Below, piece by piece: positions 9,440 through 18,155 of a stretch of DNA of 56,863 bases. The stretch is taken from NCBI GenBank assembly GCA_019745415.1, contig JAIETF010000063.1:1-56863 (forward strand), given 5' to 3'. This DNA is from Candidatus Obscuribacterales bacterium. Lineage in GTDB: Bacteria; Cyanobacteriota; Vampirovibrionia; Obscuribacterales; Obscuribacteraceae. Every line of letters begins with the position of its first letter. Position 1 is the first letter of the stretch. The position numbers were made by a program, and so were the translations under genes. The notes beneath the pieces are model-generated. The model had not been told where the DNA came from. It searched no databases and worked only from the letters and a program-made list of their open reading frames with translations.

Positions 9440-10639
9440 ATGCTCAGTTTTGATGACGTTCCCCTCACCACCAAGCAGCCGCCCACGAGCACCAGTGCCG
9501 CGGCCGCCACAGCCTCGGGTCTCGATTTCACGCCGCCGCCCATGACTCAAGGTGCAGAAATATCGGTGACCATGGTTCCCGGTGCTGGTGCCACCGGGCT
9601 TGAGCAAATTTCGATGAGCGGCCACCGCGTCACTGTTGACGAGAAGCGCATCATCAATTGCCGCGCCGACCTCAACCAGTTGGTTCCATTCAAATATGAA
9701 TGGGCCTGGGAGAAATATCTAGATGCTTGCGCCAACCACTGGATGCCGCAAGAAATCAGCATGAGCCGTGATATTGCTCTTTGGAAAGACCCTAACGGAC
9801 TAACCGAAGACGAGCGCATGATCATCAAGCGCAACCTCGGCTTCTTCTCCACCGCCGATTCACTGGTGGCAAACAACTTGGTTCTGGCTATCTATCGCCA
9901 CATCACCAATCCTGAATGCCGTCAGTATCTTTTGCGCCAAGCCTTTGAAGAAGCCCTCCACACCCATGCATATCAATATGTAGTGGAAAGTCTCGGTATC
10001 GATGAAGGCGAGATCTTCAACATGTACCGCGAAGTGCCTTCTATTCACGCAAAAGATGTCTTCCAGTTACAGTTCACTCAAGAACTCGCCGATCCTAACT
10101 TCCACACCGGTACACCCGAGACAGATCAGCGTTTCTTGCGTAATCTAATTGGCTATTACATCATCATGGAAGGCATTTTCTTCTATGTGGGCTTCGTGCA
10201 AATGCTCAGCTTCGGACGTCAGAACAAGATGACCGGCGCCTCCGAGCAATTCCAGTACATCATGCGCGATGAGTCGATGCACCTAAACTACGGCATCGAC
10301 GTTATCAACCAGATCAAGATTGAGAATCCGCATCTTTGGACAGCCGAGTTCCAAGAAGAGATTCAGACCTTGATTAAAGAGGGCGTGGAACTTGAATATG
10401 CCTATGCTGTAGACACCATGCCGCGCGGCGTGCTTGGCTTGAATGCCCAGATGTTCTCAGAGTATCTGCGCTTCGTCGCCAACCGTCGTTGCCGTCAAAT
10501 TGGTCTAACCGAACAGTATCCGGGCGCCAAGAACCCCTTCCCGTGGATGAGCGAGATGATTGATCTCAAGAAGGAGAAGAACTTCTTTGAGACCAGAGTC
10601 ATCGATTATCAAACAGGCGGAGCCTTGAGCTGGGACTAA
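9440..10639 (+). CDS. nrdB: class I ribonucleoside-diphosphate reductase, small (beta) subunit
   Basis: 399 aa when started at the ATG with AAAAGG 8 bases upstream; a GTG at 9395 inside the end of nrdA would add 15 unlikely residues. Di-iron ligands are all present: Asp140 (TADSLV), Glu171 and His174 (EALH), Glu244 (IMEGIF), Glu278 and His281 (ESMH). Tyr178, four residues after His174, is at the radical-tyrosine position, so a classic tyrosyl-radical enzyme is expected. The first 80 residues are a low-complexity extension rich in Thr, Ala and Pro. Co-transcribed with nrdA. Confidence 0.97.
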   Translation: MLSFDDVPLTTKQPPTSTSAAAATASGLDFTPPPMTQGAEISVTMVPGAGATGLEQISMSGHRVTVDEKRIINCRADLNQLVPFKYEWAWEKYLDACANHWMPQEISMSRDIALWKDPNGLTEDERMIIKRNLGFFSTADSLVANNLVLAIYRHITNPECRQYLLRQAFEEALHTHAYQYVVESLGIDEGEIFNMYREVPSIHAKDVFQLQFTQELADPNFHTGTPETDQRFLRNLIGYYIIMEGIFFYVGFVQMLSFGRQNKMTGASEQFQYIMRDESMHLNYGIDVINQIKIENPHLWTAEFQEEIQTLIKEGVELEYAYAVDTMPRGVLGLNAQMFSEYLRFVANRRCRQIGLTEQYPGAKNPFPWMSEMIDLKKEKNFFETRVIDYQTGGALSWD

Positions 10640-10701
10640 TCACTGAATTGGCCGGCTAACGGTCGAGCTATCGAAATAAAGACCTTGTTGAGAGAGTAGA
10701 A

Positions 10702-10731
10702 AGAGGGAGGGGCTGCCCCCTCCCTCTTTCG
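10702..10731 (+). terminator. intrinsic terminator after nrdB
   Basis: AGAGGGAGGGG and CCCCCTCCCTCT form an 11-bp GC-rich stem with a tiny loop, followed by TTTCGT, directly after nrdB. Confidence 0.85.
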
Positions 10732-10768
10732 TGTTAGTATTTCACTGTCAGTTTCACCCGCGGTTTTT

Positions 10769-11443
10769 ATGTCGAAGATCCTGCTTGTCGATGACGATAC
10801 TGAGCTTACTTCAGTACTTGGCGAATGGCTTGAGGGCGAAGGTTATATAGTCGAATCTGCCGATTGCGGCGAAGATGCCCTTTCTCGACTGGCTCATTAT
10901 GAATATGATCTTGTTGTCATGGATGTCGGACTGCCCGACATGGACGGCTACAAAGTGTGCAGTACCTATCGCAGTCGCGGCGGCGCCCTTCCTGTGATTA
11001 TGCTGACCGGACGTGGTCAGATTTCAGACAAAACCCAGGGTTTTGAGTCGGGTGCCGATGACTATTTGACCAAACCTTTCCATCCGGTAGAACTTGGCGC
11101 ACGCTTGCGCGCTTTACTGCGTCGCCCACGTCAGATGATGTCCGATGTGCTCAGCGCCGGTCACATTTCAATAGACGGCAATTCTCGGCGGGTGTTAAAG
11201 AGCGGCGCTGAAATCAAGCTATTGCCCCAAGAGTTCAATCTTCTTTTGTTCTTTATGCGCAATCCAAATAAGGTTTTTAGTTCTGAAGAGATTTTGGACA
11301 AGGTTTGGTCTAATGAAAAAGACACGGCTGCAGATACGGTACGCGTACATATAAATAAGTTGAGAAAGAAAATAGACGAGGAAGGCAAGAACAGCATTCT
11401 GCGGACTGTACACGGCAGCGGCTATATTCTTGATAAGGCTTAG
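10769..11443 (+). CDS. OmpR/PhoB-family response regulator
   Basis: 224-aa two-component DNA-binding regulator. The receiver domain (residues 1-118) has acidic-pocket Asp8-Asp9, phospho-acceptor Asp52 in VVMDVGLPD, the Thr of MLTG and the Lys of LTKPF. The winged-helix effector domain (about 128-222) ends in the usual RGSGYIL-like strand HGSGYILDK. No histidine kinase lies nearby, so this is an orphan by position. The palindrome array starts 9 bases after its stop; OmpR-type regulators normally bind direct repeats, so the array is not an obvious autoregulatory site. Confidence 0.95.
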   Translation: MSKILLVDDDTELTSVLGEWLEGEGYIVESADCGEDALSRLAHYEYDLVVMDVGLPDMDGYKVCSTYRSRGGALPVIMLTGRGQISDKTQGFESGADDYLTKPFHPVELGARLRALLRRPRQMMSDVLSAGHISIDGNSRRVLKSGAEIKLLPQEFNLLLFFMRNPNKVFSSEEILDKVWSNEKDTAADTVRVHINKLRKKIDEEGKNSILRTVHGSGYILDKA

Positions 11444-11451
11444 ACTAAATA

Positions 11452-11679
11452 AACCGATATCGGTTAACTAAATGCTGTTTCGCGACTTGAAAACAGAGCT
11501 GCAAATTAAACCGATATCGGTTAATAAAAGCCGTTTCGTGATTTGAAAACAGAGCCGTAAATTAAACCGATATCGGTTAATAAAAGCCGTTTCGCGATTT
11601 GAAAACAGAGCCGTAAATTAAACCGATATCGGTTGAAAAATCACCGGGTTGAGACTTATAAAATAAACCGATATCGGTT
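11452..11679. repeat. array of five AACCGATATCGGTT palindromes
   Basis: The perfect 14-bp palindrome occurs at 11452-11465, 11509-11522, 11565-11578, 11621-11634 and 11666-11679. The first four copies sit in a near-identical tandem unit of 56-57 bp (palindrome, then AATAAAAGCCGTTTCG, then TTGAAAACAGAGCCGTAAATT in parts). The first spacer also holds a CTGTTT/AAACAG inverted repeat. The last spacing is 45 bp with unrelated sequence. It resembles a cluster of operator sites for a dimeric regulator of LacI or TetR type. The array lies between a response regulator and a secreted-protein gene. Confidence 0.9.
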
Positions 11680-11829
11680 CAGTTATCTGGTTAGCTCCCC
11701 AAGGGTTGGGCTTCTTGAGATTTAATCTTTTTGGTGGGAAGCCCCCCTGACATCGTTTACAAATCGATTACATCAATTTTGTATACATATATCAGGCAGC
11801 TGATTTTCTAATTGTTTGAGGTAACTCCA

Positions 11830-12360
11830 ATGAGCGAGCATTCATTAGATCACCGGCAAAGAACAGCAAATCTTCTTTTCCATCTAAAACTCCTGGTATC
11901 CCTAATTTTCGCCCTGATTCTTACCAACAATCTGCAAGCCAATGCTCAATCGACTGTGTTTGAGGAGCGGCATAAAGTATCTGGTTGGGAAGAGCCCCTG
12001 TGCAATAGAGATAACAATCTGAGGCATTATTACTGGACTGATATCGACGCCAGCAGCCGCTATCGCGTTAATGTCATCAATAGGGTGGCACCGTCCAAGA
12101 AATCTTCTTATACAATCATCAACCGCACTGCCAGCCCCAATAAGCCTTCAGCAATGAGTGCTAAAGCTCGCAGAATGAGTGACAATCAAATCGCATCCAG
12201 CGATGTAAGCGGCTATTTGCGCAATCAGCAGCAGCCTGCCAGCTATGGCAATCGTTCGGTGGCATCCACCTATGGTTCTTATAGCTTCAGTCAGCCGGTG
12301 CGTTCAACCGCGCAGTACGACAGCAATCGAAACGTCAAAGGTCGTGTGTTGTCTTACTAA
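11830..12360 (+). CDS. small secreted protein, unrecognised
   Basis: 176 aa from the ATG with GAGGT upstream (MSEHSLDHRQ). A hydrophobic signal segment (LLVSLIFALILTNNLQANAQS) ends in a likely ANA-QS cleavage site near residue 40. The mature part is polar, rich in Ser, Asn, Arg and Tyr, with no recognised domain. It is the first gene downstream of the palindrome array, so it is the natural candidate for regulation by it. A strong terminator follows. Confidence 0.65.
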   Translation: MSEHSLDHRQRTANLLFHLKLLVSLIFALILTNNLQANAQSTVFEERHKVSGWEEPLCNRDNNLRHYYWTDIDASSRYRVNVINRVAPSKKSSYTIINRTASPNKPSAMSAKARRMSDNQIASSDVSGYLRNQQQPASYGNRSVASTYGSYSFSQPVRSTAQYDSNRNVKGRVLSY

Positions 12361-12393
12361 GTTCTAAAAGTTTGCTTGTTTGATTTGGAGAGC

Positions 12394-12435
12394 AAAAGAG
12401 CCGTCCACTAGCGGACGGCTCTTTTGTTGTTTTTG
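12394..12435. terminator. bidirectional intrinsic terminator
   Basis: AAAAGAGCCGTCC and GGACGGCTCTTTT form a 13-bp stem around a short loop, with a further T-run (GTTGTTTTT). It serves the rightward secreted protein and, by symmetry, the leftward oxidoreductase gene. Confidence 0.85.
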
Positions 12436-12460
12436 ATGTTGAACCGGTAGATTTGTCTGC

Positions 12461-13501
12461 CTATAGTTTGACTACCACTTTGCCGAAATGGGCGCCGCTT
12501 TCCATATAGGCGAGTGCATCGATAATTTCATCTGCCTTGAAGACCCTGTCTACGACGGGTTTAAGCTTATGCAAGGCGATAGCTTTGTTCATAGCCTCAA
12601 AGCGCTCAACCGAACCAACAAAGACTCCTTGCACTTTCAGGCTCTTCATTATCAAACCCAGTGTATTGACTGGTCCGGCAATGCCGTCCAAGACACCGAT
12701 GACGCTTACATGTCCATTCATGGCAGCCGCTTTCATCGAGCGCTCCAAAGTACCGGCGCCGCCCAGCTCTACCACATGATCCACGCCCTGACCATGGGTT
12801 GCTTTCAGCACTGCATTATCCCAGTCTTGGTTTTTCTTATAGTTGATCAGCTCGTCAGCTCCCATGGCTCTAAGTCTTTCCAATTTCTCATCGCAGCTTG
12901 ATGTGACGATTACTCTGGCTCCAGCCAGCTTGGCCAACTGCAAGGCAAAGAGAGAAACGCCGCCGGTGCCCATAGTTAGCACTGTCTGCCCGGCTTTGAT
13001 TTGTCCGTTGACAAATAGTGAACTCCAGGCGGTGAGGGCGGCGCAGGGCAATGTAGAGGCTTCTTCAAAAGAGAGATGCTCGGGAATGGCAACTAGCGAG
13101 TTCTGATGGAATACGCCGTATTGGCGTAGCATACCGTCAACAAAGCCTCCCAAAGCGGTTTTGGCTGCCTGCGGTGTTACCTCTCCGCCTATCCAGTCGG
13201 GCATAAAGTTTGGCATGACGCGGTCACCGATTTTGAATTTGGTCACGCCGTCGCCTATTGCGGTGACGACACCGGCGCCATCGCTTAGCGGTACCACAGG
13301 CAGTGGTAGTTTCGGATTGTAGTGTCCGCGCGAAACCAGCAAATCTCTGTAGTTTAGCGAGGCTGCCTTGATTTCAATGCGCACCTGTTCATGTTCAAGC
13401 TTTTCGCTTTTTTCTTGTCTCTGTGACGGCTGAATATCTTTCTTAGGGTCTAGGGAAAAGCTCTTCAGTTCCCAGGCTTTGTAAGCAACTGCTGTTGTCA
13501 T
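12461..13501 (-). CDS. zinc-type alcohol dehydrogenase/quinone reductase family oxidoreductase
   Basis: 346-aa MDR-superfamily NAD(P)-dependent oxidoreductase. ATG with GGGAG 5 bases upstream. The N-terminal GroES-like domain (SLNYRDLLVSRGHYNPKLPLPVVP) and central Rossmann motif (TMGTGGVSLFALQLAKLAGARV) are clear. Catalytic-zinc cysteines are not evident at their usual place, so it is more like quinone reductases or enoyl reductases than true alcohol dehydrogenases. It lies 57 bases behind the Old Yellow Enzyme gene and probably shares its transcript, suggesting handling of electrophilic carbonyl compounds. Confidence 0.88.
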   Translation of the reverse strand: MTTAVAYKAWELKSFSLDPKKDIQPSQRQEKSEKLEHEQVRIEIKAASLNYRDLLVSRGHYNPKLPLPVVPLSDGAGVVTAIGDGVTKFKIGDRVMPNFMPDWIGGEVTPQAAKTALGGFVDGMLRQYGVFHQNSLVAIPEHLSFEEASTLPCAALTAWSSLFVNGQIKAGQTVLTMGTGGVSLFALQLAKLAGARVIVTSSCDEKLERLRAMGADELINYKKNQDWDNAVLKATHGQGVDHVVELGGAGTLERSMKAAAMNGHVSVIGVLDGIAGPVNTLGLIMKSLKVQGVFVGSVERFEAMNKAIALHKLKPVVDRVFKADEIIDALAYMESGAHFGKVVVKL

Positions 13502-13558
13502 TTTAACTCCCGTTTTCAAACAAGATAGACTGGTACAAGAACTTATTCGATTTAAGAA

Positions 13559-14713
13559 CTAGATCGAATAAGAATAATTGATTGGCAGAATCTGCTTGGC
13601 TTCGGCTTTGCCCAAAAGCTCTTGTGCTGCATGATAAGGCCAGTAGGGGTCTCTGATGAATTCGCGGGCAAGAAAGACCAGGTCGGCTTCGCCATTTCTG
13701 ATGATTTGGTCGGCTTGCTGCGCTTCTGTAATCATGCCGACTGCGCCGGTCATAATTTCTGCTTTTTCTTTTACTGTTTTTGCCAGGGGCACCTGCCAGC
13801 CTGGACCGTACTGATAGCGGTCGCCGGCTCTGACAAAGGCGCTGCTGCAGTCAATCAGATCAACGCCGCGTTTTTTCAATTCAGCTGCCAAAATCACTGA
13901 GTCTTCAACGCTCCAGCCGCCTTCAACCCAGTCTGAGGCAGAGATTCTTACTGTGAGAGGCAGATTCTTGGGCCAGACTTTTCGCACTTTATCAATGGTT
14001 TCGAGGGCATTGCGCATACGATTTTCTAAGCTGCCGCCATATTTGTCGGTGCGTTTATTTGAAAGCGGCGAATAAAAGCTGTGCAGTAAATAGCCGTGAG
14101 CCGCGTGCACTTCTAACCATTTGAAACCAGCTTTGTAGGCTCTTTCTGCGGCCTGGGCAAATTTATCTTGGATGGCTTCGATTTCAGCGATTGATAGTTC
14201 TCTCGGTGTGCTTGAATTTTCGGAGAAGGGCAAAGCTGATGGACCGACTGGTTGCCAGCCGCCTTCATTTTCGGGCACATTTTGTTTTTCGTGTCTTGAG
14301 CCGCCGTCCCTCCAAGGATTGCGAGTTGAAGCTTTGCGTCCGGCATGGGCGATTTGTATTCCAGGAACGGCACCAAAGCTCTCTATAAAAGTAGTGATTT
14401 TCTTTAGTGGGGCGATATGCTCGTCACTCCAAATGCCTAGGTCGTCAGGGCAAATGCGACCAATCGGCTCAACAGCTGCGGCTTCGGTAATGACCAGGGC
14501 GGCGCCGCCTATGGCTCTAGAACCCAGATGCACCAAGTGCCAATCACTAGCTAGGCCGTCAATCGAATTGTATTGACACATAGGCGATACCGCTATGCGG
14601 TTGCGCAAAGTGATTTCCTTAATCTTGAGTTCGCTAAAGAGTCCCAGATGTTTTAGTTCTGTCTGGCTCTGGGCTGTCAGTGTTTGCCCCTGACTCTGAC
14701 TGGTATTGGACAT
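13559..14713 (-). CDS. Old Yellow Enzyme family NADH:flavin oxidoreductase (YqjM-like)
   Basis: 384 aa; FMN-dependent reductase of activated C=C bonds, as in YqjM and xenobiotic reductases. ATG chosen because AGAGGA lies 6 bases upstream. Family segments: NRIAVSPMCQYNS near residue 37, HLGSRAIGGAALVITEAAAV, HAGRKAST, the substrate-binding HAAHGYLLHSF, and NKRTDKYGGSLENR. The short YqjM-type Cys (SPMCQY) that modulates the flavin is present. A palindromic TAGAC-type site lies about 55 bases upstream in the divergent gap. Confidence 0.95.
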   Translation of the reverse strand: MSNTSQSQGQTLTAQSQTELKHLGLFSELKIKEITLRNRIAVSPMCQYNSIDGLASDWHLVHLGSRAIGGAALVITEAAAVEPIGRICPDDLGIWSDEHIAPLKKITTFIESFGAVPGIQIAHAGRKASTRNPWRDGGSRHEKQNVPENEGGWQPVGPSALPFSENSSTPRELSIAEIEAIQDKFAQAAERAYKAGFKWLEVHAAHGYLLHSFYSPLSNKRTDKYGGSLENRMRNALETIDKVRKVWPKNLPLTVRISASDWVEGGWSVEDSVILAAELKKRGVDLIDCSSAFVRAGDRYQYGPGWQVPLAKTVKEKAEIMTGAVGMITEAQQADQIIRNGEADLVFLAREFIRDPYWPYHAAQELLGKAEAKQILPINYSYSI

Positions 14714-14766
14714 TGGTCTTCCTCTAAGGTTAGTTATAACTGTCCGTATGACGACTAAATCAATAA

Positions 14767-14781
14767 TAGACCGGTCGTCTA
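14767..14781. promoter_or_regulatory. candidate TetR/NemR-like operator
   Basis: TAGACCGGTCGTCTA has TAGAC/GTCTA arms around a 5-bp centre and lies in the gap between the divergent Old Yellow Enzyme and royal-jelly-type genes. A further GACGAC half-site lies about 18 bases before a GTCGTC. E. coli NemR controls an Old Yellow Enzyme gene through a TAGACC-type box, so a similar repressor is plausible. No TetR gene is visible in the window. Confidence 0.4.
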
Positions 14782-14861
14782 ATATCGTCAATACTTATTT
14801 TGATGAAAGCTATAGAACTGCGCACCAGTATAGAATGAATTGGTTGACTGATGAGGTTGTG

Positions 14862-16304
14862 ATGCCGAGTATTCAATTGAATAACCTAATTAGAGCGGTT
14901 TGGTTAGTCCCAATTGCCATGAGTTTGTCTTTGCAGACCTTAGGTGCCGCTGAAGCGGCATCTGGTAAAGCGGAGGTGGTCGCATTAGATAAAGGCGCTG
15001 CGGTTTCGGGCAAAGGGGCTGCTTCGGGCAAGGGTGCCGCTTCTGGCAGCGGGGCTGCTTCGGGCAAGAGTTTCGCTTTGGGCAAGGGCGCCTTTTCGGG
15101 CAAGGGCACCGCTTCCAAGGCTAAAGCTGTGAATACAGGCAATAGCGAGAATGCCGGCGCCGTTAGCGGGGCGAGCAGCGGCGGCGCCCTCATCAAGGCT
15201 GAAGAAGAGATTGAAGAGCTTGTACCTAGCCAGCGCTTTCTTGGCAAGCCCGAAGTGGTCGCGACAATCAAGGGTGCTATGCCCACCGGCGTAGCCGTTT
15301 CCTTCTCGGGGCGCAAGTTTCTCAATTTTCCCCGTTGGGAAGACGGGGTGGAGAACACTTGCTGCGAGCTGAAGGAAGGTAATTTGGTGCCTTATCCCAG
15401 TGCCGAGATCAACAAGTTGCAATTGGACAAGGTCGACAGCTGTTTGGTTTCAGTGCAGAGCGTCGTCATCGATCCTCGTGATAGGCTCTGGCTTTTGGAT
15501 ACCGGCTCAATTAAATTTGGCGCTGTACAACCTGGTGCTGCCAAGATGGTTTGTGTTGATTTGGGCACCAACAAAGTTGTGAAAGTGATCAAGTTTCCAG
15601 CCGATGTGGCCCTCCCTACTTCTTATCTCAACGATATGAGATTCGATCTCAGGCGCGGCAAGAGCGGCATGGCCTTTCTAACCGATTCTAGTTCGAGCGG
15701 CAATAACGCCCTTGTCGTGGTCGACCTCGAAACTGGAGAGAGCTTCCGCCGCCTATCAGGGCATATTTCCACCAAAGCGGTGCCGGGCTTTCTGCCCATC
15801 GTTGAGGGGGCGCCGCTCATGTTCGTCTCGGAAGACGGCGAGCGTACTGGTTTGCGCGTCGGCGCCGATGGTATTGCCATTGGTGCAGATGGCAAGCATT
15901 TGTTTTACTGTCCGCTTAGCAGTCGCAAACTCTACAGTGTCAATCTTGACCTGTTATGCGACCGCAGCATAAGCGACGAAGAGGTGGCAAAATCAGTTTG
16001 TGAGGTGGCTGAGAAAGGTGCTTCTGACGGCTTGGAGTCTGATTCGGCTGGTCGTATTTATGCCACCGACTATGAGCACAACGCCGTTCATCGTATTTCG
16101 CTCAAGGGTGAGCACGAAACCCTGGTTTGCGACCCGCGCGTGCTCTGGCCTGATACTCTTTGTTTGGCTCAGGACGGCTATCTTTATTTCACCGCCAACC
16201 AACTGCATCGCCAGCCATTCTTTCATGGTGGTAAAGATTTGCGCGAGAAGCCTTATATTCTCTTTCGGGTAAAGGTTGACGCCGAGCCCGTTTACCTTAG
16301 ATAA
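14862..16304 (+). CDS. secreted major-royal-jelly/yellow-family protein
   Basis: 480 aa from ATG with GAGG upstream. A signal peptide (IRAVWLVPIAMSLSLQTLGAAEA) is followed by a low-complexity stretch of GAASGKG-type repeats (about residues 45-90), then a beta-propeller domain. Yellow/MRJP family segments are RLWLLDTGS, YLNDMRFDL, AFLTDSSSSGNNALVVVDL, DGIAIGADGKHLFYCPLSSRKLY and SDGLESDSAGRIYATDYEHNAV. Bacterial members are exported proteins of mostly unknown function, sometimes lactonase-like. It faces the Old Yellow Enzyme operon across a shared promoter gap. Confidence 0.85.
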   Translation: MPSIQLNNLIRAVWLVPIAMSLSLQTLGAAEAASGKAEVVALDKGAAVSGKGAASGKGAASGSGAASGKSFALGKGAFSGKGTASKAKAVNTGNSENAGAVSGASSGGALIKAEEEIEELVPSQRFLGKPEVVATIKGAMPTGVAVSFSGRKFLNFPRWEDGVENTCCELKEGNLVPYPSAEINKLQLDKVDSCLVSVQSVVIDPRDRLWLLDTGSIKFGAVQPGAAKMVCVDLGTNKVVKVIKFPADVALPTSYLNDMRFDLRRGKSGMAFLTDSSSSGNNALVVVDLETGESFRRLSGHISTKAVPGFLPIVEGAPLMFVSEDGERTGLRVGADGIAIGADGKHLFYCPLSSRKLYSVNLDLLCDRSISDEEVAKSVCEVAEKGASDGLESDSAGRIYATDYEHNAVHRISLKGEHETLVCDPRVLWPDTLCLAQDGYLYFTANQLHRQPFFHGGKDLREKPYILFRVKVDAEPVYLR

Positions 16305-16345
16305 GGCAGAATGGCAAACAGGCAAGCAAATAGGAAAAGAATAAA

Positions 16346-16828
16346 TTGGACGGCGAAACTGTGGCTCAGGCCCAGACCCTGATCAAGCAATACGACCTCT
16401 ACACCATAAGTTGGCTTTCTTTGACCATCTATATGCGTCTCGGCTTGTCGTTTTTTGTCGGTGGGTTGCTTATCAGTTTTTTGCGCGGACTGCGCCTCAA
16501 GGGACTCTTTTATTTATTTCAGGGGTTGTTTTTGAGCTTGTTTGGACTGGCTTTCCCTGGGCTCATTAACTGGTTGCTTGCTTCGGTAATTGAGGCACAT
16601 GCCAACCAATATATCGAGGTAATCAGATACGGCAGTTATATAGCGCTGGGCTTTGGTGTCTTGGTGACCATTTGGTCGCTTCTCTATCCAATTCTTCGCT
16701 CTAATCGACGTCAGTCAAATAGACCTTTGGTGATACTGATGGTGGTGCTGGGTCTTTTCTTTGCACCGGCTTGGGGGATAGCTCTAATGCTGGCTTTAAG
16801 AGAGGATGCGCAGAGAAACAATCAGTAA
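16346..16828 (+). CDS. four-helix integral membrane protein, unrecognised
   Basis: 160 aa from a TTG start with AGGA upstream. Four hydrophobic helices can be drawn: about 30-50 (LSFFVGGLLISFL), 52-80 (GLFYLFQGLFLSLFGLAFPGLI), 95-120 (YGSYIALGFGVLVTIWSLLY) and 130-150 (LVILMVVLGLFFAPAWGIALM). No family is recognised. It begins 41 bases after the royal-jelly-type gene on the same strand and may be co-transcribed. Confidence 0.65.
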   Translation: MDGETVAQAQTLIKQYDLYTISWLSLTIYMRLGLSFFVGGLLISFLRGLRLKGLFYLFQGLFLSLFGLAFPGLINWLLASVIEAHANQYIEVIRYGSYIALGFGVLVTIWSLLYPILRSNRRQSNRPLVILMVVLGLFFAPAWGIALMLALREDAQRNNQ

Positions 16829-17068
16829 CATCATTTACTTTGCGTAATGCTTGTAATAATTGTGATTTCGAATTGCTGCCCTTTCTCTTTCGCTATTATT
16901 CGTCTGTTTGGGCTTTCAGCGTGGCTGTGCCTCTTTCTTCATAATTCTTTGGACCGCTTCTGTAAATCTTGGGCAAGTTATCGGGTGCAATTCTTGCGGT
17001 CGGCGTTACCATCTTGCTATCAGATCCGGTGCGCTTAGCCGCCGGACGACAAACGAAAGAGGTATCCC
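16829..17068. other. intergenic, no gene supported
   Basis: Cysteine-rich open frames exist here but have no ribosome binding site or protein-like composition. Nothing else was seen. Confidence 0.5.
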
Positions 17069-17167
17069 ATGGAATTCTGGACTATCGTTCCCATGTTACT
17101 CGTTCCTACTGCGGCGATTCTTGGTGTGGTCAGAACCGTTACTTTCATTAGTGCCGAAGTCGATTAA
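17069..17167 (+). CDS. candidate 32-aa membrane peptide
   Basis: ATG preceded by AAGAGGT at 5-base spacing; 32 codons reading MEFWTIVPMLLVPTAAILGV, then VRTVTFISAEVD. A single hydrophobic segment spans residues 4-22, with an acidic C-terminus. Same length and type as the candidate at 5903, although the sequences are not alike. No family recognised. The good Shine-Dalgarno is the main support. Confidence 0.4.
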   Translation: MEFWTIVPMLLVPTAAILGVVRTVTFISAEVD

Positions 17168-17297
17168 GCAACAGCTAGTCCTATTGCACAAGCAAGTACT
17201 ATTGCAAGAGCAAGGGCGATAACGCGGGTAGAGGCAACTAGGAAAGCAGCTATTTCTTAGATGCTAGACTGAAGTCATAGCGCGTTGGAGTTCTGAC

Positions 17298-18155
17298 TTG
17301 TCATTCTTGCAATCTATAGCTGTATCATTGGTCAGACCTACGGCTGTTTTGCTAGCTTTGTTTTTGTCATTGCAGTTATTTATGGGTCTGCAAGCCAAGC
17401 CTTCAAACGCCGCGCAGAAATTAGCCAAGCAAGCTCAGTCGGCTTGGGATAACAGTCTTGACGGCACAGAGCAAGCTTTATCACTGCTCGATAAAGCGAT
17501 TCTATTGGCGCCTGACGAGGCTTCGTTTTATCGCACCAAGGCTGCTTGGTTGCAAGACTTGAATCGGCGTAGTGAAGCACTGATAGCTATTAGAAAAGCC
17601 GTGGCGCTATCGCCCAACGATGGCTATGCCCAAATGATTTTGTCAGAGCTTTTGCTTGAACAAGGCTCACTGCAAGAATCTTATCAGGTGGCTAGTCGTG
17701 CCAATCAATTGTTGAAAGTTGAGCCGGCTAGCTATTTGTTGAAAGCGAAAGTGGCAGAACGGCTCGGCTTGCTTAAGGACGCCGAAGCGACCATGAGCGA
17801 CGGATTGAATAGGTATCCCACTTGGATAGACCTGCTTTTGACCCGTGCCGATCTTAGGTATAAGCTGAAAGAATATAAGGGGGTTCTGCAAGATACCGAG
17901 AAGATCTTGAAGATCGTCTCAGTCATTCATTACAACAGTCGTCGCAAAGCCATTATGCTGCGTATCGATTCTTTCAAAGCCCTAGGTGATAAAGCTGCGG
18001 TGAAAAGGGAATATTTGTGGTCGCTTGAAGCCGATCTGAATTATCGACAGGTGATCAGTGACGCCTGTCTTTTCTTTGCAAAAGAAGGAGATAGTCGGTC
18101 GCTAGCCAAGGCCAAGAAAGCTTTGAGCGAATTCGATCTCTATTACAACAAATAA
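17298..18155 (+). CDS. secreted TPR-repeat protein
   Basis: 285 aa from TTG with GGAG upstream. An N-terminal signal segment (LVRPTAVLLALFLSLQLFMGLQA) is followed by tetratricopeptide repeats covering about residues 35-250, for example ALSLLDKAILLAPDEASFYRTKAAWLQ and ALIAIRKAVALSPNDGYAQMILSELL. TPR arrays mediate protein contacts; this one would lie in the periplasm or at the cell surface. The gene ends exactly one base before the stop of the convergent gene. Confidence 0.8.
   Translation: MSFLQSIAVSLVRPTAVLLALFLSLQLFMGLQAKPSNAAQKLAKQAQSAWDNSLDGTEQALSLLDKAILLAPDEASFYRTKAAWLQDLNRRSEALIAIRKAVALSPNDGYAQMILSELLLEQGSLQESYQVASRANQLLKVEPASYLLKAKVAERLGLLKDAEATMSDGLNRYPTWIDLLLTRADLRYKLKEYKGVLQDTEKILKIVSVIHYNSRRKAIMLRIDSFKALGDKAAVKREYLWSLEADLNYRQVISDACLFFAKEGDSRSLAKAKKALSEFDLYYNK

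Noticed and set aside
11452..11679. Palindrome array read as a CRISPR
   Set aside because: The spacers are copies of one another, the palindrome is only 14 bp and no cas gene is present; it is a tandem repeat of operator-like sites.
16908..17222. 104-codon frame in the gap before the TPR protein
   Set aside because: Cys- and Leu-rich without domain character, and overlaps the better supported 32-codon ORF in another frame.
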